DNA from: Flavobacteriales bacterium UBA3477
GTDB taxonomy: Bacteria > Bacteroidota > Bacteroidia > Flavobacteriales > Schleiferiaceae
Direction: 5' to 3'
NCBI GenBank assembly: GCA_002378005.1
Contig: DFQY01000030.1
Span: forward strand, 83,722 to 147,721
DNA length: 64,000 nucleotides
Below, one piece after another: positions 60,856 through 64,000 of the stretch. The position numbers and the translations under genes were made by a program. How positions within the stretch are numbered: position 1 is the stretch's first letter; every line of letters begins with the position of its first letter. The notes beneath the pieces are model-generated. The model was not told the DNA's origin. It did no database searches and saw nothing but the letters and a program-made list of their open reading frames with translations.

Positions 60856-60863
60856 AAAACCTA
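60856..60863 (-). promoter_or_regulatory. Probable -7 element of the SDR gene
   Basis: TAGGTTTT on the minus strand, one mismatch to TAnnTTTG, 5 nt before the ATG at 60850 (leaderless geometry). Confidence 0.35.
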
Positions 60864-60882
60864 ATGTGAAGGTAGTGGTTAT

Positions 60883-60890
60883 TACTTTTG
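60883..60890 (+). promoter_or_regulatory. -7 promoter element of the mrp operon
   Basis: TACTTTTG, exact match, 19 nt before the mrp ATG. Confidence 0.65.
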
Positions 60891-60909
60891 TAACTCTATT
60901 TCTTACCCT

Positions 60910-62034
60910 ATGAAAAAAGCTGAGATTCAAGAAGCATTAAACCATGTAGGCAACAGCACGGAGGCCAATATTATGGCGGCCGATCTAGTGCGCAACATTC
61001 AGATTTTCGGGGACGAGGTTATTGTTGATGTAGAAAGCATCAGCCCAACCTTACAGAGTAAAAAGAAATTAGAGGTCGATATCATGAAGGCCATTCACGA
61101 CCGAGTGAATGAGAAAGCCAAAGTGGTGGTGAATGTGAGCGTAAGTGAGCGTGCGAAAGACACCCCCGCTAACCCTATAAAGGGTGCATCCATACCAGGG
61201 GTGCAGAACATCATCGCCGTAGCCTCAGGCAAGGGCGGTGTGGGAAAAAGCACCGTAACGGCAAACTTGGCCATCACCTTGCACAAAATGGGCTTCAAAG
61301 TGGGGCTTATCGATGCAGATATCTACGGGCCTTCTGCACCTTTGATGTTTGATGTGCAGCACGCCAAGCCTATGAGCGTTCACGTGAACGGCAAAAACAA
61401 GATGGGACCTGTCGAGGCCTATGGCATTAAAATCATGTCCATCGGTTTCTTCGCACAAATGGACCAAGCGGTGGTGTGGCGCGGAGCCATGGCAACTAAG
61501 GCCTTAACCCAATTAATTCATGATGCCCACTGGGGAGAATTGGATTTCCTCCTTATTGACCTGCCTCCTGGCACGGGAGACATTCACCTGAGCATGGTGC
61601 AGAATGTGCCGGTTACAGGGGCGGTTATTGTAAGCACCCCACAAAAAGTAGCCTTGGCAGATGCGCGAAAGGGAGTGGCCATGTTTAAGATGGACCAAAT
61701 CAGTGTACCGGTGCTCGGGCTTATTGAAAACATGAGTTATTTCTCACCACCAGAGCTGCCGGAGAACAAATACTACCTCTTTGGAAAAGAAGGTGCACAG
61801 AATTTGGCGAAGCAATTGAGTATTCCATTCTTAGGAGAACTACCGTTGTTACAAAGCATCCGCGAGGCAGGTGATGTAGGCCGCCCAGCAGCCCTACAAG
61901 AAGGAACAGCGACCCCGTTGGCTTTTGAAGAAATCACTCGTAATATTGTAGCAGAAGTAGCAAAGCGCAATGAGAATCTTCCTCCTACTGAGATTGTGAG
62001 GATTACGACCATGGCAGGATGCTCAACAAAATAG
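60910..62034 (+). CDS. mrp: Mrp/NBP35-family ATP-binding protein (Fe-S carrier type)
   Basis: 374 aa. N-terminal MIP18/DUF59 domain (about 1-85), then a MinD-like ATPase: deviant Walker A ASGKGGVGKST (about 105-115), VGLIDADIYGPSAP, DLPPGTGD. The cysteine pair that binds the transferred [4Fe-4S] cluster in many Mrp proteins (after ENMSYF) is not present; that stretch reads SPPELPENKYY, and the only Cys is fourth from the C-terminus. In the window it heads mrp-nifU-serS, next to a NifU domain that does have CxxC. Confidence 0.93.
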   Translation: MKKAEIQEALNHVGNSTEANIMAADLVRNIQIFGDEVIVDVESISPTLQSKKKLEVDIMKAIHDRVNEKAKVVVNVSVSERAKDTPANPIKGASIPGVQNIIAVASGKGGVGKSTVTANLAITLHKMGFKVGLIDADIYGPSAPLMFDVQHAKPMSVHVNGKNKMGPVEAYGIKIMSIGFFAQMDQAVVWRGAMATKALTQLIHDAHWGELDFLLIDLPPGTGDIHLSMVQNVPVTGAVIVSTPQKVALADARKGVAMFKMDQISVPVLGLIENMSYFSPPELPENKYYLFGKEGAQNLAKQLSIPFLGELPLLQSIREAGDVGRPAALQEGTATPLAFEEITRNIVAEVAKRNENLPPTEIVRITTMAGCSTK

Positions 62035-62037
62035 GTT

Positions 62038-62271
62038 ATGAGCGATCTAATTCCACGCATAGAAAAAGCCCTTGACGAAGTTCGTCCCTTCCTCGCCAAT
62101 GACGGCGGAGATGTGAGCGTCGTTGCCGTTGAGGGAACCACCGTTAAGGTCCGGTTTCATGGGGCTTGCGTGGGTTGTAAGGTCAGTGATTTTACCTTAA
62201 AAGGCGGTATTGAAACCACCATCAAAAAGTACGTACCGGAAATTGAGAACGTCGTCTCAATCAACGAATAA
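62038..62271 (+). CDS. NifU C-terminal-domain Fe-S scaffold protein
   Basis: 77 aa. The NifU C-terminal fold with the cluster ligands C44 and C47 (GACVGCKVS), and FLANDGGDVSVV at the N-terminus. Only 3 nt after the mrp stop. It probably assembles [4Fe-4S] clusters, with Mrp supplying the ATPase. Confidence 0.93.
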   Translation: MSDLIPRIEKALDEVRPFLANDGGDVSVVAVEGTTVKVRFHGACVGCKVSDFTLKGGIETTIKKYVPEIENVVSINE

Positions 62272-62282
62272 ATCTAAACAGC

Positions 62283-63554
62283 ATGCTGGAAATTCAGCGA
62301 ATCAGAAAGGCGCCAGAAGCCATCATCGAAGGCTTGAAAAAGCGTGGTATTGATGCCACGGAAACGGTGAACACGCTAATAGAATTGGACGCAAAACGTC
62401 GTTCTATCCGTCACGATTTAGAGGAAAAGCAACACCAGAGCAATGAATTAGCGAAGGAAATAGGCATTCTCTACAAAAGTGGACGCGGCGATGAGGCCAA
62501 TGCGTTGAAAGCCCAGACTGCTGGATTGAAAGAAGCCATTAAGGAACTGAACGAGCAAGTTCAAGCGGTAGCAGATAGCGAGCACGAATTACTGTTAACC
62601 TTGCCAAACGTTCCCCACGAAAGTGTGAAGGCTGGTAAGGATGAAAACGACAACGAAGAAGTGAGCCGTGAGGGTGAAATTCCGGCGTTGGGAAAGCATG
62701 CACAGCCGCATTGGGAATTGGCCGAAAAGTATGACCTCATCAACTTTGAGTTGGGGGTAAAAATTACCGGGGCAGGATTCCCTGTGTATGTAAATCAAGG
62801 CGCTCGTTTGCAACGCGCCATGATCAATTTCTTCCTGGACGAGAACCGCGCTGCAGGATATACAGAATACCAACCGCCACACTTTGTGAACGCCGCTTCA
62901 GGTTATGGAACGGGACAGCTACCGGATAAAGAGGGTCAGATGTACGAAATGCCGGTGGACGGTTTGTACGCCATTCCAACCGCAGAGGTACCCATCACCA
63001 ATATTTTCCGCGATGAGATCGTCAATGCCAATGACTTTCCTATCAAGAGCACGGCCTATACGCCTTGTTTTAGAAGAGAAGCAGGTTCTTACGGTAAGGA
63101 TGTACGCGGGTTGAACAGATTGCATCAGTTTGATAAAGTGGAGATCGTCACCATTGATCACCCGAACAATAGTTACGACAGCTTGGACGAGATGGTGGCC
63201 CATGTCGCTGGATTGTTGCGCAAACTAGAATTACCGTTCCGCGTGTTGCGCCTTTGTGGTGGCGATGCCGGGTTCACCTCAGCCTTGACCTATGATTTCG
63301 AGGTGTACAGCGCTGCACAAGAACGCTGGTTGGAGGTAAGCTCCGTATCAAACTTCGAAACCTTCCAAGCCAATCGCTTGAAGTTGCGTTTTAAGGACGA
63401 AGAAGGCAAATCACAACTGTGTCACACTTTGAATGGATCTGCGATGGCATTGCCTCGCGTATTGGCTGCTTTGTTGGAAAACCACCAACAAGCCGATGGC
63501 ATCCGCATCCCTGAAGCATTGGTTTCTTACACTGGATTCGACAAGATTTCTTAA
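62283..63554 (+). CDS. serS: Seryl-tRNA synthetase
   Basis: 423 aa class II synthetase. N-terminal helical tRNA-binding arm (about 30-110), then the catalytic domain with motif 2 (TPCFRREAGSYGKDVRGLNRLHQF, written here as the TACYRSE-type segment) and motif 3 (NGSAMALPRVLAALLENHQ). Third gene of mrp-nifU-serS; 11 bp after nifU. Confidence 0.97.
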   Translation: MLEIQRIRKAPEAIIEGLKKRGIDATETVNTLIELDAKRRSIRHDLEEKQHQSNELAKEIGILYKSGRGDEANALKAQTAGLKEAIKELNEQVQAVADSEHELLLTLPNVPHESVKAGKDENDNEEVSREGEIPALGKHAQPHWELAEKYDLINFELGVKITGAGFPVYVNQGARLQRAMINFFLDENRAAGYTEYQPPHFVNAASGYGTGQLPDKEGQMYEMPVDGLYAIPTAEVPITNIFRDEIVNANDFPIKSTAYTPCFRREAGSYGKDVRGLNRLHQFDKVEIVTIDHPNNSYDSLDEMVAHVAGLLRKLELPFRVLRLCGGDAGFTSALTYDFEVYSAAQERWLEVSSVSNFETFQANRLKLRFKDEEGKSQLCHTLNGSAMALPRVLAALLENHQQADGIRIPEALVSYTGFDKIS

Positions 63555-63557
63555 CGC

Positions 63558-64000
63558 ATGAACAAGGTTTTCAGGATTGTTCTTATTGCGCTATCACTGG
63601 GCAGCTGTCAGAAACAGGCCTGGCAGATAGAGATGGGACAAAAGCTCGATTCCATGATTACACTTAGCGAAAGTCACGAAAAGGTCATCGCCTCGACCAA
63701 TATGGACCGAGTGCAAGAGGCCTTTGAAACCCTCGGAGCCTTTGAGGTGTTCTTTACTGATCATTTGGACGACATGGAAATGCTGCAGGTGGACAGAAGC
63801 ATATACACGGGTCCTTTATATGAAATGGCCAATTGTGTTAAGTACCTTGGCCGAGTCAGCGGATCATACAGCGACGGATTGGATCCGGAATTCACCACCA
63901 TGCAACTAAAGCATTTGAGCGCCGACGTCGCCGCAGGCACTATTGATAGCGTCGAAGCTGCGCCGTATTTTATTCAAGAGGCCACTGCCCTGCATACCTC
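63558..64000 (+). CDS. Lipoprotein, function unknown (cut by window edge)
   Basis: The frame opens at the ATG at 63558, 3 nt after serS, and is still open at the window end (147 residues visible). Lipobox with Cys17 (VLIALSLGSC). The visible mature part is mixed helix and acidic (MGQKLDSMITLSESHEKVIAS, FFTDHLDDMEMLQVDRSIY) with no motif I recognise. Confidence 0.8.
   Translation, partial: MNKVFRIVLIALSLGSCQKQAWQIEMGQKLDSMITLSESHEKVIASTNMDRVQEAFETLGAFEVFFTDHLDDMEMLQVDRSIYTGPLYEMANCVKYLGRVSGSYSDGLDPEFTTMQLKHLSADVAAGTIDSVEAAPYFIQEATALHT

Noticed and set aside
1..64000. CRISPR arrays, prophage, insertion sequences, toxin-antitoxin or defence islands
   Set aside because: No regularly spaced repeats, transposase or integrase motifs, restriction or abortive-infection genes were found; gene content and spacing are those of a core chromosome.

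Overview
This window is chromosomal DNA of a Bacteroidota bacterium, most likely order Flavobacteriales and a moderate-GC marine lineage of the Cryomorphaceae/Schleiferiaceae kind (class fairly sure, genus not determinable here). The evidence is three proteins with the gliding-motility/type B C-terminal signal of the type IX secretion system (T9SS), a PorP/SprF protein, the gldE-gldD pair, a GYDIA-family GHMP kinase beside class II HMG-CoA reductase, lipoprotein LptC, promoters with the Bacteroidota -7 box TAnnTTTG, and few Shine-Dalgarno sites. Coding density is very high: no stretch longer than about 150 bp lacks a gene. There is no prophage, insertion sequence, CRISPR array, rRNA or recognisable defence island; the only tRNA is tRNA-Phe(GAA). 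Layout: 1-7026, mgtE (cut by the window edge), ksgA, then fbp-mfd-dinB, closed by a 23-bp-arm bidirectional terminator. 7038-10417, a secreted repeat protein with its PorP/SprF partner, the latter fused to a coiled coil and a SPOR domain. 10543-12266, a GAF protein facing a MacB/FtsX-type permease. 12373-19337, purH and the elongasome operon mreB-mreC-mreD-mrdA-rodA. 19405-27381 (minus strand), an envelope-biogenesis run: coaX, a FadL-like outer membrane protein, a 556-aa periplasmic repeat protein, lptC, a 63-aa membrane protein, a CNNM/CBS protein and ppiD. 27521-33223, tRNA-Phe, a 71-aa orphan, pirin, the two mevalonate-pathway genes and a second T9SS cargo. 33220-40639, obgE-PAP2-crcB, adk, manC, a DUF389 protein, fumC, a 56-aa membrane protein and an ArsC/Spx-like gene. 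40641-48504, a 1097-aa T9SS cargo, prfB, threonine aldolase, a 55-aa zinc-ribbon protein, recX, RNase G and a 29-aa basic peptide gene. 48526-55383, a TPR protein, HU, mutY-ssb-gldE-gldD-DUF2007, heme A synthase with a copper-binding-type lipoprotein, and an EamA transporter. 55450-64000, an inactive/active M16 peptidase pair, rplU-rpmA, an SDR, mrp-nifU-serS and a truncated lipoprotein gene. Much of the window serves cell-envelope construction and surface display: peptidoglycan elongation, LPS transport, periplasmic folding, T9SS cargo and gliding. The rest is core information processing and central metabolism. I found no undescribed multi-gene system. The most useful leads are a set of start codons lying 4-7 nt behind a -7 box (probable leaderless mRNAs), the PorP-coiled-coil-SPOR fusion, a histone-like tail on ribosomal protein L21, mutually exclusive hairpins at the fumC 3' end, a copper-type lipoprotein coupled to heme A synthase, and several overlooked small genes (29, 55, 56, 63 and 71 aa).
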